Shown one piece after another: positions 17,888 through 27,406 of a stretch of 64,000 nt of DNA. The DNA lies in contig NZ_CP102845.1 of NCBI RefSeq assembly GCF_013307435.2, forward strand, positions 5,231,222 to 5,295,221, read 5' to 3'. Position 1 is the first letter of the stretch, and each line of letters opens with the position of its first letter. The position numbers and the translations under genes are program-made. Origin of the DNA: Microvirga terrae (GTDB taxonomy: Bacteria > Pseudomonadota > Alphaproteobacteria > Rhizobiales > Beijerinckiaceae). The notes under the pieces were generated by a model. The model worked only from the letters and a program-made list of their open reading frames with translations. It was not told the origin of the DNA and did not search any database.

Positions 17888-19474
17888 ATGGCGAATGGAC
17901 TGGCCCTGATGCCCGAACAGGATGTTTTGCAGGCCGCCTGGATGGTGACGCTCCCCGACCACGAGTCGACGGAGCGCTTCGCGCGGATCCTGGCCGAAGA
18001 GCTCAAGCCCGGCGATCTGGTGACCCTCTCGGGAGGGCTCGGCGCCGGCAAGACCACGTTGGCGCGCGCCCTGGTGCGGACCCTCGCGGACGAGCCGGAA
18101 CTCGAGGTCCCGAGCCCCACCTTCACCCTGATGCAGGTCTATGACGGCCCGCGCTGCCCCATCGTCCATGCGGATTTCTACCGTCTCTCCGGCGGCTACG
18201 AATTGACGGAGCTGGGCTGGGACGAGATGACGGAGAACGCCATCGCGCTCGTGGAATGGCCGGAGCGCGCCGACGATGCGCTCAAGCCCGAGCATCTCGA
18301 CATCCGTCTCGATTTCGCCCCGGGAGGCCAGGGCCGGGGCAGGCTCGCCATGCTGACCGGAACGGGCGCCTTCGCGTCCCGGCTTCAGCGCATGAAGGCC
18401 TATCGCAACCTGGTGGAGCGTTGCGGCTGGAGCGATGCCGCACGCCATCCCATGACGGGCGACGCCTCGGTGATCCGATCCTACGAGCGCCTGGTGAAGC
18501 CCTCCGGCGAGACGGCGCTGCTGATGATCTCTCCCCCGCGCCCGGTCGGACCGGCCGTGCGGCGCGGCAAGCCCTACACGACCATCGCGAAGCTTGCCGA
18601 GAGCGTGAACGCCTTCGTGGCCGTCGACAAGGGCCTGCGAGCCCTGGGCTTCAGCGCGCCTTACATCTACGGCGAGGATCTGGAGGCGGGCCTGCTCCTC
18701 ATCGAGGATCTCGGCTCCGAGCCCGTCACGAACGAGAGCGGGCCGATTCCGGAGCGCTACGCGGAGGCGACGCGGATTCTGGCGCAGCTCCATGGCCAGA
18801 CCCTGCCACAGGTGCTGCCTGTGGCGGGCGGCATCGATCACCCGATCCCGCCCTACGATCTCGAAGCGCTCCTGATCGAAGTGGAGCTGCTGCTCGACTG
18901 GTACGTGCCGCACATCATCGGCACGCAGCTCTCGGGTTCGGCGCGGGCCGAGTTCGTCAATCTCTGGACCGAGACCCTGGGCGAGGTTCTCTCCGCCCCG
19001 GTCACCTGGACCCTGCGCGACTACCATTCGCCCAACCTGATCTGGCTTCCCGACCGCGCAGGCCTCCAGCGCGTCGGGCTGATCGACTTCCAGGACGCGG
19101 TCCTGGGCTCGCCCGCCTACGATGTGGCGTCGCTCCTGCAGGATGCGCGCGTGACGGTGCCGCCGGAACTGGAGCTGAAGCTCATCGGCCTCTATGCCCG
19201 CGACCGGAAGGCCGCCGACCCGGCCTTCGACGTGTCCGCCTTCGCCCGGGCCTATGCCATCATGGCGGGCCAGCGCGCGACCAAGATCCTCGGCATCTTC
19301 GCCCGCCTCGACCGGCGCGACGGCAAGCCGCATTACCTCAAGCACCTGCCGCGGATCGAGGCCTACCTCATCCGCAACCTCGCCCATCCGGCCCTGGGGA
19401 AGCTCAAGGGCTGGTATGAAAACTATCTGCCGCGGCTCGTCCCCTATGGGGATGACGTCCCTCCCGAAGCCTGA
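17888..19474 (+). CDS. tsaE: TsaE-AmgK fusion: tRNA t6A ATPase subunit fused to sugar/aminoglycoside-type phosphotransferase
   Basis: This 528-residue two-domain protein starts with TsaE (about residues 1-150): Walker A SGGLGAGKTTLARAL, then PSPTFTLMQVYDG and HADFYRLSGGYEL. TsaE supports threonylcarbamoyl-adenosine formation at tRNA position 37. The rest (about 170-520) is a COG3178 kinase like AmgK, with the catalytic loop DYHSPNLIWL and metal-binding IDFQDAVLGSPAYDV; AmgK phosphorylates MurNAc/GlcNAc at C1 for cell-wall recycling. ATG 17888 has AGGAAC 5 bases upstream; an in-frame start at 17795 would overlap divL. murU follows at once, which supports AmgK function. Confidence 0.93.
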   Translation: MANGLALMPEQDVLQAAWMVTLPDHESTERFARILAEELKPGDLVTLSGGLGAGKTTLARALVRTLADEPELEVPSPTFTLMQVYDGPRCPIVHADFYRLSGGYELTELGWDEMTENAIALVEWPERADDALKPEHLDIRLDFAPGGQGRGRLAMLTGTGAFASRLQRMKAYRNLVERCGWSDAARHPMTGDASVIRSYERLVKPSGETALLMISPPRPVGPAVRRGKPYTTIAKLAESVNAFVAVDKGLRALGFSAPYIYGEDLEAGLLLIEDLGSEPVTNESGPIPERYAEATRILAQLHGQTLPQVLPVAGGIDHPIPPYDLEALLIEVELLLDWYVPHIIGTQLSGSARAEFVNLWTETLGEVLSAPVTWTLRDYHSPNLIWLPDRAGLQRVGLIDFQDAVLGSPAYDVASLLQDARVTVPPELELKLIGLYARDRKAADPAFDVSAFARAYAIMAGQRATKILGIFARLDRRDGKPHYLKHLPRIEAYLIRNLAHPALGKLKGWYENYLPRLVPYGDDVPPEA

Positions 19475-19483
19475 GTCATTTCC

Positions 19484-20215
19484 TTGCCCCAGACCGTCCG
19501 CGCGCCGCACACAGCCATCGTCCTCGCCGCAGGCCTGGGCAAGCGCATGCTGCCGATCACCGCCACCCTGCCCAAGCCCCTCGTGAAGGTGGCGGGACAG
19601 AGCCTGATCGACTTCGCCCTCGACCGGCTGCACGAGGCGGGAATGGACACGGTGGTGGTGAACGTGCACCATTTCGCCGACATGCTCGAGGCGCATGTCG
19701 GCACCCGCACGGTGCCGCGCATCCTCATCTCGGACGAGCGCGCGGCCCTGCTGGAAACCGGCGGCGGCGTGAAGAAGGCCCTGCCGCTTCTGGGCGACGG
19801 GCCGTTCATCACGTTCAATTCCGATTCGCTCTGGATCGAGGGGGACGAGCCGAATCTGAAGCGCCTCGTGAAGGCCTGGGATCCGGACAGGATGGACATC
19901 CTCATGCTCGTGGCGCCGTTATCCACAAGCATTGGATTCGACGGCCCGGGCGATTTCCACATGGATGAGGACGGTCGTCTGCGCCGCCGCGGGACGGATC
20001 CGGGCGCGCCTTTCGCCTATGCGGGCGTGGCCATCGTGAAGCCCGAACTCGTCCACGGAACGCCCGAAGGGGCGTTCTCGGCCAATGCCTTCTACGACCG
20101 CGCCATCGCCAAGGACCGCCTCTACGGCTTGTGCATGGAGGGGCAATGGCTGCATGTTGGGGAGCCTCAGGCGATTATCGAGGCCGAAAGGTGCCTTGCC
20201 GCCAGCAAGCGATGA
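19484..20215 (+). CDS. murU: Nucleotidyltransferase, N-acetylmuramate-1-phosphate uridylyltransferase (MurU) type
   Basis: This 243-residue protein has the nucleotidyltransferase signature VLAAGLGKRMLPITATLPKP (about residues 10-29), metal-binding FNSDSLW near residue 108 and HVGEPQAIIEAE at the C-terminus. The family transfers NMP to a sugar-1-phosphate. Next to an AmgK domain it is best read as MurU, which makes UDP-MurNAc and bypasses de novo synthesis. Start is TTG 19484, nine bases after the previous stop, and no ATG lies near. Paralogues acting on glucose- or mannose-1-phosphate cannot be excluded. Confidence 0.88.
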   Translation: MPQTVRAPHTAIVLAAGLGKRMLPITATLPKPLVKVAGQSLIDFALDRLHEAGMDTVVVNVHHFADMLEAHVGTRTVPRILISDERAALLETGGGVKKALPLLGDGPFITFNSDSLWIEGDEPNLKRLVKAWDPDRMDILMLVAPLSTSIGFDGPGDFHMDEDGRLRRRGTDPGAPFAYAGVAIVKPELVHGTPEGAFSANAFYDRAIAKDRLYGLCMEGQWLHVGEPQAIIEAERCLAASKR

Positions 20216-20224
20216 GGTTCTGAA

Positions 20225-23200
20225 GTGTCGCGTATGACCCGGAAAAGTGGGATCCGGTTTTCCGACCCGGGTATGCATGATTCGAGGACTTCGCCGCGCG
20301 TCTTTTCCATCCCTCCGGGTTGCGCCTTCCTGCCGACCCTGGTGGATGCACTGGTCGACGGGCGCCTCGTCGGGCCTCTCGCCGACGATCCTGCCGCCCT
20401 TGCGGACATCACGATCTACGTTCCCAACCGCCGCGCCACCCGGGCGCTGATCGCGCTGCTCGCCGAGCGCGGCGACGGCACGGCGCAGCTTCTGCCGCAC
20501 ATCGTCCCCTTGGGCGAAACGGATGAGGCCGAGTTCGAGCTGACGGGCCTCGAGGGCACGCCCCTGCAGGAGGCCGCGAGCCTCAAGCCGCCGATCCCGC
20601 CCCTGGAGCGCCGGCTCATCCTCACGCGCCTCGTGCAGCGCTGGTCGGCGGAGGTGGACCGCGCGCTGCTGCAGCTCGGCCCCGAGGTGCCCTTCATGGT
20701 GCCGGCCTCGCCGGCCGATGCGGTGAACCTCGCGGGCGACCTCGAGACCCTCATGGATGCCTTCACCACCGAGGGCATTGACTGGCATGCTCTCGAACTG
20801 GCGGTGGATTCCGACTATTCGAAGTATTTCGAGATCACCCGCCATTTCGTGCAGATCGCCAGCGAGAACTGGCCCAGGATCCTCGCCGAGCGCCAGGCAA
20901 GCGATCCGGCGCAGCGGCGCAACGCGCTGCTCGACGCCGAGGCGCGGCGCCTCACCCGCGAGCGGCCGGCGCATCCCATCATCGTGGCCGGATCGACGGG
21001 ATCGGTGCCGGCGACCGCGCATCTGATGGGCGTGATCGCGCGCCTGCCCCGGGGAGCCATCGTGCTGCCCGGCCTCGACACCGATCTCGACGGGGAGAGC
21101 TGGTCCACCATCGGAGGCACCGGCGACGACGAGACCGATCCGGTCCATGGACACCCGCAGGCGTCGCTCCGCCGCCTCCTCGACCGGCATCTGCGCGTTC
21201 CGCGCGCCGACGTCACGGTCCTCGGCGATGTGCCGGAGGCTGCGAGAGCCCGCAACCATCTGCTCTCGGAGGCCCTGCGCCCGGCCGACACCACCGACCG
21301 CTGGTCGCTGATCGCCCCCGAGGCCCGTGTCGCCCTGAGCGCGGGCGGCTGCGAGGGCCTCGCCATCATCGAGGCCATGGACGAGCGCGAGGAAGCGCTC
21401 GCCATCGCCATCGCGCTGCGCGAGACCATGGCCCATCCGCACAGGACCGCCGCCCTCGTGACGCCCGATCGCGCGCTCGCGGCGCGCGTCACCGCCGAGC
21501 TCGCCCGCTGGGGCCTGAGCGTGGAGGATTCCGCCGGCATTCCGCTGTCCGACACGCCGGCAGGACGGCTCGCCCGTCTGGCCGCGGAAGCGGCCTCCGA
21601 CGACCTGCGGCCCGTGCGCCTCCTGGCGCTGCTCGCCCATCCGATGGTGCGTCTCGGTCTGGCGCGCGAGACGGTCGAGCGGGCCGCGAGCGTGCTCGAG
21701 ATTGGCGTGCTGCGCGGGCCCGCCCCGGCGCTCGGCATCGAGGGCATGCGCGCAGCCCTCGCCACCCGCCGCGCCGAGAGCGGTCATCGCACACCACGTC
21801 CGCGCCAGCGCCTCACGGATGCCGATTGGGAGCTCGCCGACGACCTGCTACAGCGCCTCGGCGTCGCCTTCGCCACCTTCACGCCCGCCGCGCACGGCGA
21901 GGGTCGGCTCGACCTCATGTCCCTGGTGGAGCATCACCGGCGGGCCGTCGATCTGCTCTGGACCGGCCCCGACGATGCGCCCGACGAGCAGGACGACGAA
22001 ACCTCGAACGAGGCGCTCGCGGCGCTCTTCGACGATCTGGAGCATTCCGACATCCGCGCCGAGGAGGGCCATCCGCTGAGCGGGCGCTTCGTGGATTATC
22101 CGACCTTCTTCACGGCGCTCGCCAAGCAGCGCTCCTTGAGCCCCTCGCCCCGCGCCACCCATCGCCGCCTGAAGATTTTAGGCCTTCTCGAAGCGCGCCT
22201 TCTCTCCGTCGACCGCGTGGTGCTCGGCGGATTGGACGAGGGCTCCTGGCCGCCGCGCACGGTGACCGATGCGTTTCTCAACCGTCCCATGCGCTCGCGC
22301 GTCGGCCTGATGCCGCCGGAGCGGCGCATCGGCCAGACCGCGCACGATTTCGTGCAGGCGCTCGGCACGCGCGACGTTGTGATCACGCGCGCACACAAGC
22401 GCGACGGCTCGCCCATGGTGCCCTCGCGCTTCCTGCAACGGCTCAAGGCGTTCAGCGGCAAGGACGTGTGGGAGCGCATGATCAAGGCAGGCGAGTCCTA
22501 CCGCCGCCTCGCGCGGACCCTCGATACGCCGGAGCCCGCCCCGCCCCTGCCGCGCCCGCGGCCCAGGCCCGACCCGGCCCTGTTCCCGCGCGCCTTGAGC
22601 GTCACCGAGATCGAGACCCTGGTGCGCGACCCCTATTCGATCTTCGCGCGCCACATCCTCAAGCTCGACGCCCTCGAGGCGATCGCCGTCACGCCGAGCG
22701 CGGCGGAGCGCGGCACGATCATTCACGACGTGCTCGGTCAATTCGCCGAGAGATATCCGAAGGCCGTTCCCGCGCACGCGCTGGAGGATCTGCTCGCCCT
22801 CGGGTCGGATGCGTTCGCCGGCATCGCCGAGGCCTACCCGGAGCTCTATGCGGAATGGTGGCCGCGCTTCACGCGGCTCGCCACGGAGTTCGTGGTGTGG
22901 GAGCAGGCGCGCCGCCCGGGCCTCGTCGACGTCTATGCGGAGCGCTCGGGCCGGTTGTCGATCGGGCTGCCGGACGGCACGATCTTCAGCCTGCGCGCCC
23001 GCGCCGACCGCATCGAGCATCGCCGTGACGGCGGCTTCACCATCGTCGACTTCAAGACCGGCCAGCCGCCCGGCGTGAAGGAGGTCTATGCCGGCTTCTC
23101 GCCGCAGCTGACGCTCGAGGCCATGATGCTGATGAAGGGGGCGTTCAAGGGCCTGCCCATGGCCAAGGAAACGCCCGATCTCGTCTACATCCACACCACC

Positions 23201-23449
23201 GGCGGACGCGAGCCGATCAAGCCGCGTGAGATCGGCCCCTCGGGCAAGGAAACGCGACCGGTTGCGGAGATCGTCGAGGAGCATCGCCGCCGGTTCGAGG
23301 GCATGATCGTGCGCTACGCCAAGGGCGAGGCGGCTTACGTCTCGCGGCCGTTCCCGAAATATGCGCGCCGCTTCTCGGACTACGACCATCTGGCACGCGT
23401 GAAGGAATGGTCGCTGGCGAGCGCGGGCGGCGGAGAGGGATCCGAATGA
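20225..23449 (+). CDS. addB: AddB, ATP-dependent DNA repair nuclease subunit
   Basis: This 1074-residue partner of AddA processes double-strand breaks for RecA loading. The N-terminal part holds helicase-like repeats without a Walker A motif (YVPNRRATRALIALLAERG near residue 60), as usual for the alphaproteobacterial type. The C-terminal RecB-family nuclease includes RGTIIHDVLGQFAERYP, GGFTIVDFKTGQPPG and YAGFSPQLTLEAMML. The start is uncertain. GTG 20225 has GAGG seven bases upstream, but residues 4-17 are then encoded by an interspersed repeat; ATG 20273 (MHDSRTSPRVF) would exclude it but has no clear ribosome site. The gene overlaps addA by 4 bases. Confidence 0.93.
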   Translation: MSRMTRKSGIRFSDPGMHDSRTSPRVFSIPPGCAFLPTLVDALVDGRLVGPLADDPAALADITIYVPNRRATRALIALLAERGDGTAQLLPHIVPLGETDEAEFELTGLEGTPLQEAASLKPPIPPLERRLILTRLVQRWSAEVDRALLQLGPEVPFMVPASPADAVNLAGDLETLMDAFTTEGIDWHALELAVDSDYSKYFEITRHFVQIASENWPRILAERQASDPAQRRNALLDAEARRLTRERPAHPIIVAGSTGSVPATAHLMGVIARLPRGAIVLPGLDTDLDGESWSTIGGTGDDETDPVHGHPQASLRRLLDRHLRVPRADVTVLGDVPEAARARNHLLSEALRPADTTDRWSLIAPEARVALSAGGCEGLAIIEAMDEREEALAIAIALRETMAHPHRTAALVTPDRALAARVTAELARWGLSVEDSAGIPLSDTPAGRLARLAAEAASDDLRPVRLLALLAHPMVRLGLARETVERAASVLEIGVLRGPAPALGIEGMRAALATRRAESGHRTPRPRQRLTDADWELADDLLQRLGVAFATFTPAAHGEGRLDLMSLVEHHRRAVDLLWTGPDDAPDEQDDETSNEALAALFDDLEHSDIRAEEGHPLSGRFVDYPTFFTALAKQRSLSPSPRATHRRLKILGLLEARLLSVDRVVLGGLDEGSWPPRTVTDAFLNRPMRSRVGLMPPERRIGQTAHDFVQALGTRDVVITRAHKRDGSPMVPSRFLQRLKAFSGKDVWERMIKAGESYRRLARTLDTPEPAPPLPRPRPRPDPALFPRALSVTEIETLVRDPYSIFARHILKLDALEAIAVTPSAAERGTIIHDVLGQFAERYPKAVPAHALEDLLALGSDAFAGIAEAYPELYAEWWPRFTRLATEFVVWEQARRPGLVDVYAERSGRLSIGLPDGTIFSLRARADRIEHRRDGGFTIVDFKTGQPPGVKEVYAGFSPQLTLEAMMLMKGAFKGLPMAKETPDLVYIHTTGGREPIKPREIGPSGKETRPVAEIVEEHRRRFEGMIVRYAKGEAAYVSRPFPKYARRFSDYDHLARVKEWSLASAGGGEGSE
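20234..20280 (+). repeat. Rhizobiales-type interspersed repeat at the addB start
   Basis: The stretch contains ATGACCCGGAAAAGTGGGAT and GGTTTTCCGACCCGGGTATG in succession. GGAAAA (20241-20246) and TTTTCC (20258-20263) can pair. I recall this GGAAAAGTGGG-ACCGGTTTTCC type of element as abundant in intergenic DNA of Methylobacterium, Microvirga and Bradyrhizobium. Only this copy is seen clearly here. It lies between murU and the addB body and would be translated if GTG 20225 is used. Confidence 0.55.
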
Positions 23450-26400
23450 GCACCGATCTCGTCATTCCGGACTACACCAAGGACGCGCAGCGCCGCGCCG
23501 CCAACCCGCGCGCCTCGGCCTGGGTGTCGGCCAATGCGGGCGCGGGCAAGACCAAGGTGCTCACCGATCGCGTCGTGCGCCTGCTGCTCGCCGGCTCCCT
23601 GCCGGGCCGTATCCTGTGCCTCACCTTCACCAAGGCGGCGGCCGCCAACATGGCGATCCGCGTGTTCGAACGCCTCGGGCGCTGGGTGACGCTCGACGAG
23701 GAGAGCCTCGTCCGGGAGCTGACGGAACTGGAGGGCGAGAAGCCGACGCGTCAGCAGATCAGGCTCGCGCGCACGCTCTTCGCCCGCGCGGTCGAAACGC
23801 CGGGCGGCCTCAAGATCGACACCATCCACGCCTTCTGCGAGCGGCTCCTGCATCTCGTGCCCTTCGAGGCCAACGTGCCGGCGCGCTTCGCCGTGCTCGA
23901 CGAGAGCCAGACCGACGAGATGCTGGCGCAGGCCACCGCCAACGTGATGGCCGACGCGGCGAGCGGCAATTTCCCGGAACTCGCCGAAGCGCTCGACATC
24001 ATCAGTGTCGATGCGGTCGGCGACGCGCTCGCCTCGGCGATCAACGCGGCCCTGAAGTGCAAGACCTTCCTGCACGATCAGACAGGACCGATGCGGCTGC
24101 GCCACGCGCTCGATGTGAGTCCGGACGAGACGCTCGCATCCATCGAGCGCACGATGCTCGAAGGCGGCCTGAAGCCCGAGGACTGGCCGGCCATCGCACA
24201 GGAACTGCGCGCCGGCAAGGCGACCGACCAGAAGCGGGCCGACGCCCTCATTGCGGCCGCCGAGGCGAAGGATGTCTCGGAAAAGCTCGAGAAGTATCTG
24301 TCGGTCTTCCTCACCAACGAGGGAACGCCGCGCAAGGGCTCGGCCTTCCTCACCAAGGACGTCGGCGAGAGCTTGAAGGACGCGCTGCTGCGCGAGCAGG
24401 AGCGGGTGTGCTCGCTGATCGACAAGCGCAAGGCCGCACGCGCGGTCGAGCGGACCGCCGCCCTGTTCACGCTCGCGGCCGAGATCCACGCGCGCGTCGA
24501 GCAGGCGAAGATGCGGCTCGGCGCCCTCGACTTCCAGGATCTCATCGACAAGACGCTGGCACTGCTTTCCCGCGGCGACACCGCCTGGGTGCTCTACAAG
24601 CTCGATCGCGGCATCGACCACGTGCTGATCGACGAGGCGCAGGACACGAACCCGGAGCAATGGGAGATCCTGCGCCGGATCACCGAGGATTTCACCGCAG
24701 GCGCGGGCGCCGCGGGCCACCGCGTGCGCACGCTCTTCGCCGTGGGTGATCCGAAGCAGTCGATCTACGGTTTTCAGGGCGCCGCCCCGCAGGAATTCGA
24801 AACCACTCGCCGGAGCTGGTCGCAGAAGGTGAAGCAGGCCGAGCTCCACTTCGAGGACGTGTCGCTCACCATGTCGTTCCGCTCGGCCAGGGCCGTGCTC
24901 TCGGCGGTCGACGCCACCTTCGCGGTCGAGAGGCATTTCAAGGGCCTGTCCTTCGAGGACCGGGCCGTCGGCACCGTGCACGAGAGCGCGCGGCCGCATG
25001 CGCCGGGTCTCGTGGAGCTGTGGCCGGTCGAAACGCCGGCCGAAGAGGAGGAACCCGAGGCCTGGGTGCTGCCCATCGACGAACCCGAGCAGCAATCCCC
25101 GCCCGTGGTGGTGGCGCGCCGCATCGCACAGGCGGTGAAGTGCTGGACCACCAAGGGTGACGAGATGGGCCGCGTCTGGACGGCCGGCGACGTTCTCGTG
25201 CTGGTGAGGAAGCGCGGCGCCGCCTTCGAGGCCGTGATCCGCGCCCTGAAAGAAGCGGGCGTGCCAGTGGCGGGCGCGGACCGGCTCAACATCGGCGAGC
25301 ACATCGCCGTGCTCGATCTCGTGGCCGCGGGGCGCGCCGCGCTCCTGCCCGACGACGACCTCACGCTCGCCACCGCGCTGAAATCACCGCTCGTCGGTCT
25401 GACCGACGACGACCTCATTCGCATCGCGGCCGATCGCGCCGACGAGGAGTCGCTTCACGCCGCCCTGGAACGCCACGCGGAGGCCGGCGACGGGAGGGCA
25501 AGGCGAGGCTGTGAGGCGCTCACCGCATGGCGTGAACTCGCGCGCATCCACGGCCCGTTCGGCTTCTTCGCCACCCTGCTCGGTCCGCGTGGCGGCCGCT
25601 CGCTCCTCGTGGCGCGCCTGGGCAGCGAGGCGGGCGACGCCATCGATGCCTTCCTGTGCTTCGCGCATCAGTCCGAGATGACGGAAACGCCCTCGCTCAC
25701 CGTGTTCCTCAACCGGTTCGAATCCGCCTCCCACACCATCAAGCGCGATCTGGATTCCGTGAACAACGAAGTGCGCGTCATGACCGTGCACGGTGCGAAG
25801 GGGCTGGAAGCCCCCATCGTGGTGCTCATCGACGGCTGCGAGGTCCTGGGTCGGGATCCGGCGCTGCTGCAGCTGCAGACCCCGTCGGGCGACAGGATTC
25901 CGGTCTGGTCGCCGGGCAAGAACTCCGATTCGACCACGATGGCGCAGGCGCGCGAATTGCTGCACGCCAAAGGTCGCGAGGAGCATAACCGCCTGCTCTA
26001 CGTGGCCATGACCCGCGCCAAGGACCGGCTGGTGATCGCCCCGTATCTGACGGGCAAGAAAGAATCGCCCCAGGAAGCCTGGTGCGAGATGATCCGCCAC
26101 GGGCTCGTCGAAAAGGCCGGCGGCCTGGAGCTGGACGAGGCGCCCTACGGGCCGATCTCCGTGTGGCGGGAGGGCTCGCCGCTGGCCCGCACCCTGGCGG
26201 CCGAGACGGACGTCGCGCCGCTCGACCCCATCGCCGTGCCCGACTGGCTGACCACCAGGGCCGTGCCGGAGCCGGAGGCGCTGCCGCCGATCCGCCCCTC
26301 CAGCGCGCTCGGCGCCGCCGACCGCATGACGCGGCCGGGCGACGGCCCCTATGCGCCCGAAGCACGCCTGCGCGGCACCCTGGTGCATGCCCTGCTGGAA

Positions 26401-26880
26401 CGCCTGCCGGGCCTCGCGCTGGAGCACCGGGAGAGCATGGCGCGGGCTTACGTGAAGGCGCGCGCCCCGCGCCTTTCGTCCGACCTGCGGGACTCGATCC
26501 TGGCCAATGCCCTGGCGGTGCTTGACCATCCGGATCTCAAGCCCCTGTTCGGCAAGGGCTCCCGCGCCGAGGCGCCGATTGCCGGGCGGGTGGCGACGCC
26601 CGGGGGCGACATCCTGGTGTCGGGCCAGATCGACCGTCTGGCCGTCCTCGACACGGAGGTGCTGGTGGCCGATTTCAAGACCACGGCGCGGCCGCCCAAG
26701 GCCGGCCAGCCGCCGCCGCGATCCTACGTGGCGCAGCTTGCCCTCTATCGGACGCTGCTCGCCGCCATCTATCCGGGCCGGCGCATCCGCACGTTCCTGG
26801 TCTGGACCGCAGGTCCGGTCGTCCATGAGCTCATGGAACCCGACCTGGAATCGGCACTTACCCTCATCAAAGCGGCGTGA
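23446..26880 (+). CDS. addA: AddA, double-strand break repair helicase-nuclease subunit
   Basis: This 1144-residue UvrD-like helicase carries Walker A SANAGAGKTKVLTDR (about residues 28-42), LCLTFTKAAAANM (motif Ia), LIDEAQDTNPEQW (motif II, about 405), GDPKQSIYGFQGA (motif III), VMTVHGAKGLEAP (motif V) and LYVAMTRAKDRL (motif VI). The C-terminal RecB-type nuclease has GQIDRLAVLDTEVLVADFKT (about 1060-1080). With AddB it forms the alphaproteobacterial counterpart of RecBCD. ATG 23446 overlaps the addB stop (ATGA), and GAGAGGGA lies just upstream. Full length for the family. Confidence 0.96.
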   Translation: MSTDLVIPDYTKDAQRRAANPRASAWVSANAGAGKTKVLTDRVVRLLLAGSLPGRILCLTFTKAAAANMAIRVFERLGRWVTLDEESLVRELTELEGEKPTRQQIRLARTLFARAVETPGGLKIDTIHAFCERLLHLVPFEANVPARFAVLDESQTDEMLAQATANVMADAASGNFPELAEALDIISVDAVGDALASAINAALKCKTFLHDQTGPMRLRHALDVSPDETLASIERTMLEGGLKPEDWPAIAQELRAGKATDQKRADALIAAAEAKDVSEKLEKYLSVFLTNEGTPRKGSAFLTKDVGESLKDALLREQERVCSLIDKRKAARAVERTAALFTLAAEIHARVEQAKMRLGALDFQDLIDKTLALLSRGDTAWVLYKLDRGIDHVLIDEAQDTNPEQWEILRRITEDFTAGAGAAGHRVRTLFAVGDPKQSIYGFQGAAPQEFETTRRSWSQKVKQAELHFEDVSLTMSFRSARAVLSAVDATFAVERHFKGLSFEDRAVGTVHESARPHAPGLVELWPVETPAEEEEPEAWVLPIDEPEQQSPPVVVARRIAQAVKCWTTKGDEMGRVWTAGDVLVLVRKRGAAFEAVIRALKEAGVPVAGADRLNIGEHIAVLDLVAAGRAALLPDDDLTLATALKSPLVGLTDDDLIRIAADRADEESLHAALERHAEAGDGRARRGCEALTAWRELARIHGPFGFFATLLGPRGGRSLLVARLGSEAGDAIDAFLCFAHQSEMTETPSLTVFLNRFESASHTIKRDLDSVNNEVRVMTVHGAKGLEAPIVVLIDGCEVLGRDPALLQLQTPSGDRIPVWSPGKNSDSTTMAQARELLHAKGREEHNRLLYVAMTRAKDRLVIAPYLTGKKESPQEAWCEMIRHGLVEKAGGLELDEAPYGPISVWREGSPLARTLAAETDVAPLDPIAVPDWLTTRAVPEPEALPPIRPSSALGAADRMTRPGDGPYAPEARLRGTLVHALLERLPGLALEHRESMARAYVKARAPRLSSDLRDSILANALAVLDHPDLKPLFGKGSRAEAPIAGRVATPGGDILVSGQIDRLAVLDTEVLVADFKTTARPPKAGQPPPRSYVAQLALYRTLLAAIYPGRRIRTFLVWTAGPVVHELMEPDLESALTLIKAA

Positions 26881-26982
26881 GGGCCGTGGCCCTTGCTTGA
26901 TTCCCTCAGGCCGGGTTCCTACCTTGGCCCTATAGTCGAGCGGCTCGGATCCCGAGTCGCGTTCAACGTCAAAGGTGATGGT

Positions 26983-27303
26983 ATGGCGACCGTAAAGGTG
27001 ACCGACTCAAGCTTCGCGCAGGATGTCCTGCAATCCTCCGAGCCCGTGGTGGTCGATTTCTGGGCGGAATGGTGCGGTCCCTGCCGCATGATCGGTCCGG
27101 CCCTGGAGGAGATTTCCGACGAGATGGCCGGCAAGGTGAAGATCGCCAAGCTCAACGTGGACGAGAACCCGCAGATCTCCTCCCAGCTCGGCATCCGGTC
27201 GATCCCGGCCCTGATGGTGTTCAAGGACGGCAAGGTCGTCGCCCAGAAGGTCGGCGCCGCCCCCAAGGGCGAGCTCTCCCGCTGGATCCAGGCTTCGGCC
27301 TAA
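26983..27303 (+). CDS. trxA: Thioredoxin
   Basis: This 106-residue protein has the redox motif WCGPC (Cys31, Cys34) in [18 protein letters not shown], a cis-proline context [12 protein letters not shown] and usual Trx length. It is the cytosolic dithiol reductant for ribonucleotide reductase and other enzymes. ATG 26983 follows AAAGGTGATGGT, which holds a ribosome site; an upstream in-frame ATG at 26893 would add 30 residues not typical of TrxA. A CTATAG element at 26930 could be its -10. It lies 102 bases after addA and ends at a strong terminator. Conserved neighbour of addA and folC in Rhizobiales. Confidence 0.97.
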   Translation: MATVKVTDSSFAQDVLQSSEPVVVDFWAEWCGPCRMIGPALEEISDEMAGKVKIAKLNVDENPQISSQLGIRSIPALMVFKDGKVVAQKVGAAPKGELSRWIQASA

Positions 27304-27327
27304 GACCATTGAGGTTTTGAGGAATGG

Positions 27328-27353
27328 AAGGGGCCGAGAGGCCCCTTTTTCTT
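27328..27353 (+). terminator. Rho-independent terminator of trxA
   Basis: AAGGGGCC (27328-27335) and GGCCCCTT (27340-27347) form a perfect stem with a GAGA loop followed by a T tract, 25 bases after trxA. The convergent folC ends at 27407. Confidence 0.92.
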
Positions 27354-27406
27354 TGTTGCACCTGTCCTCCCCGGAGGACGCACGGCGGCCGATGTCGACG
27401 TGAGAT

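Noticed and set aside
25714..25726. GGTTCGAATCC, a T-loop-like word suggesting a tRNA
   Set aside because: It lies inside the addA helicase gene in a continuous, well-conserved frame and has no cloverleaf around it.
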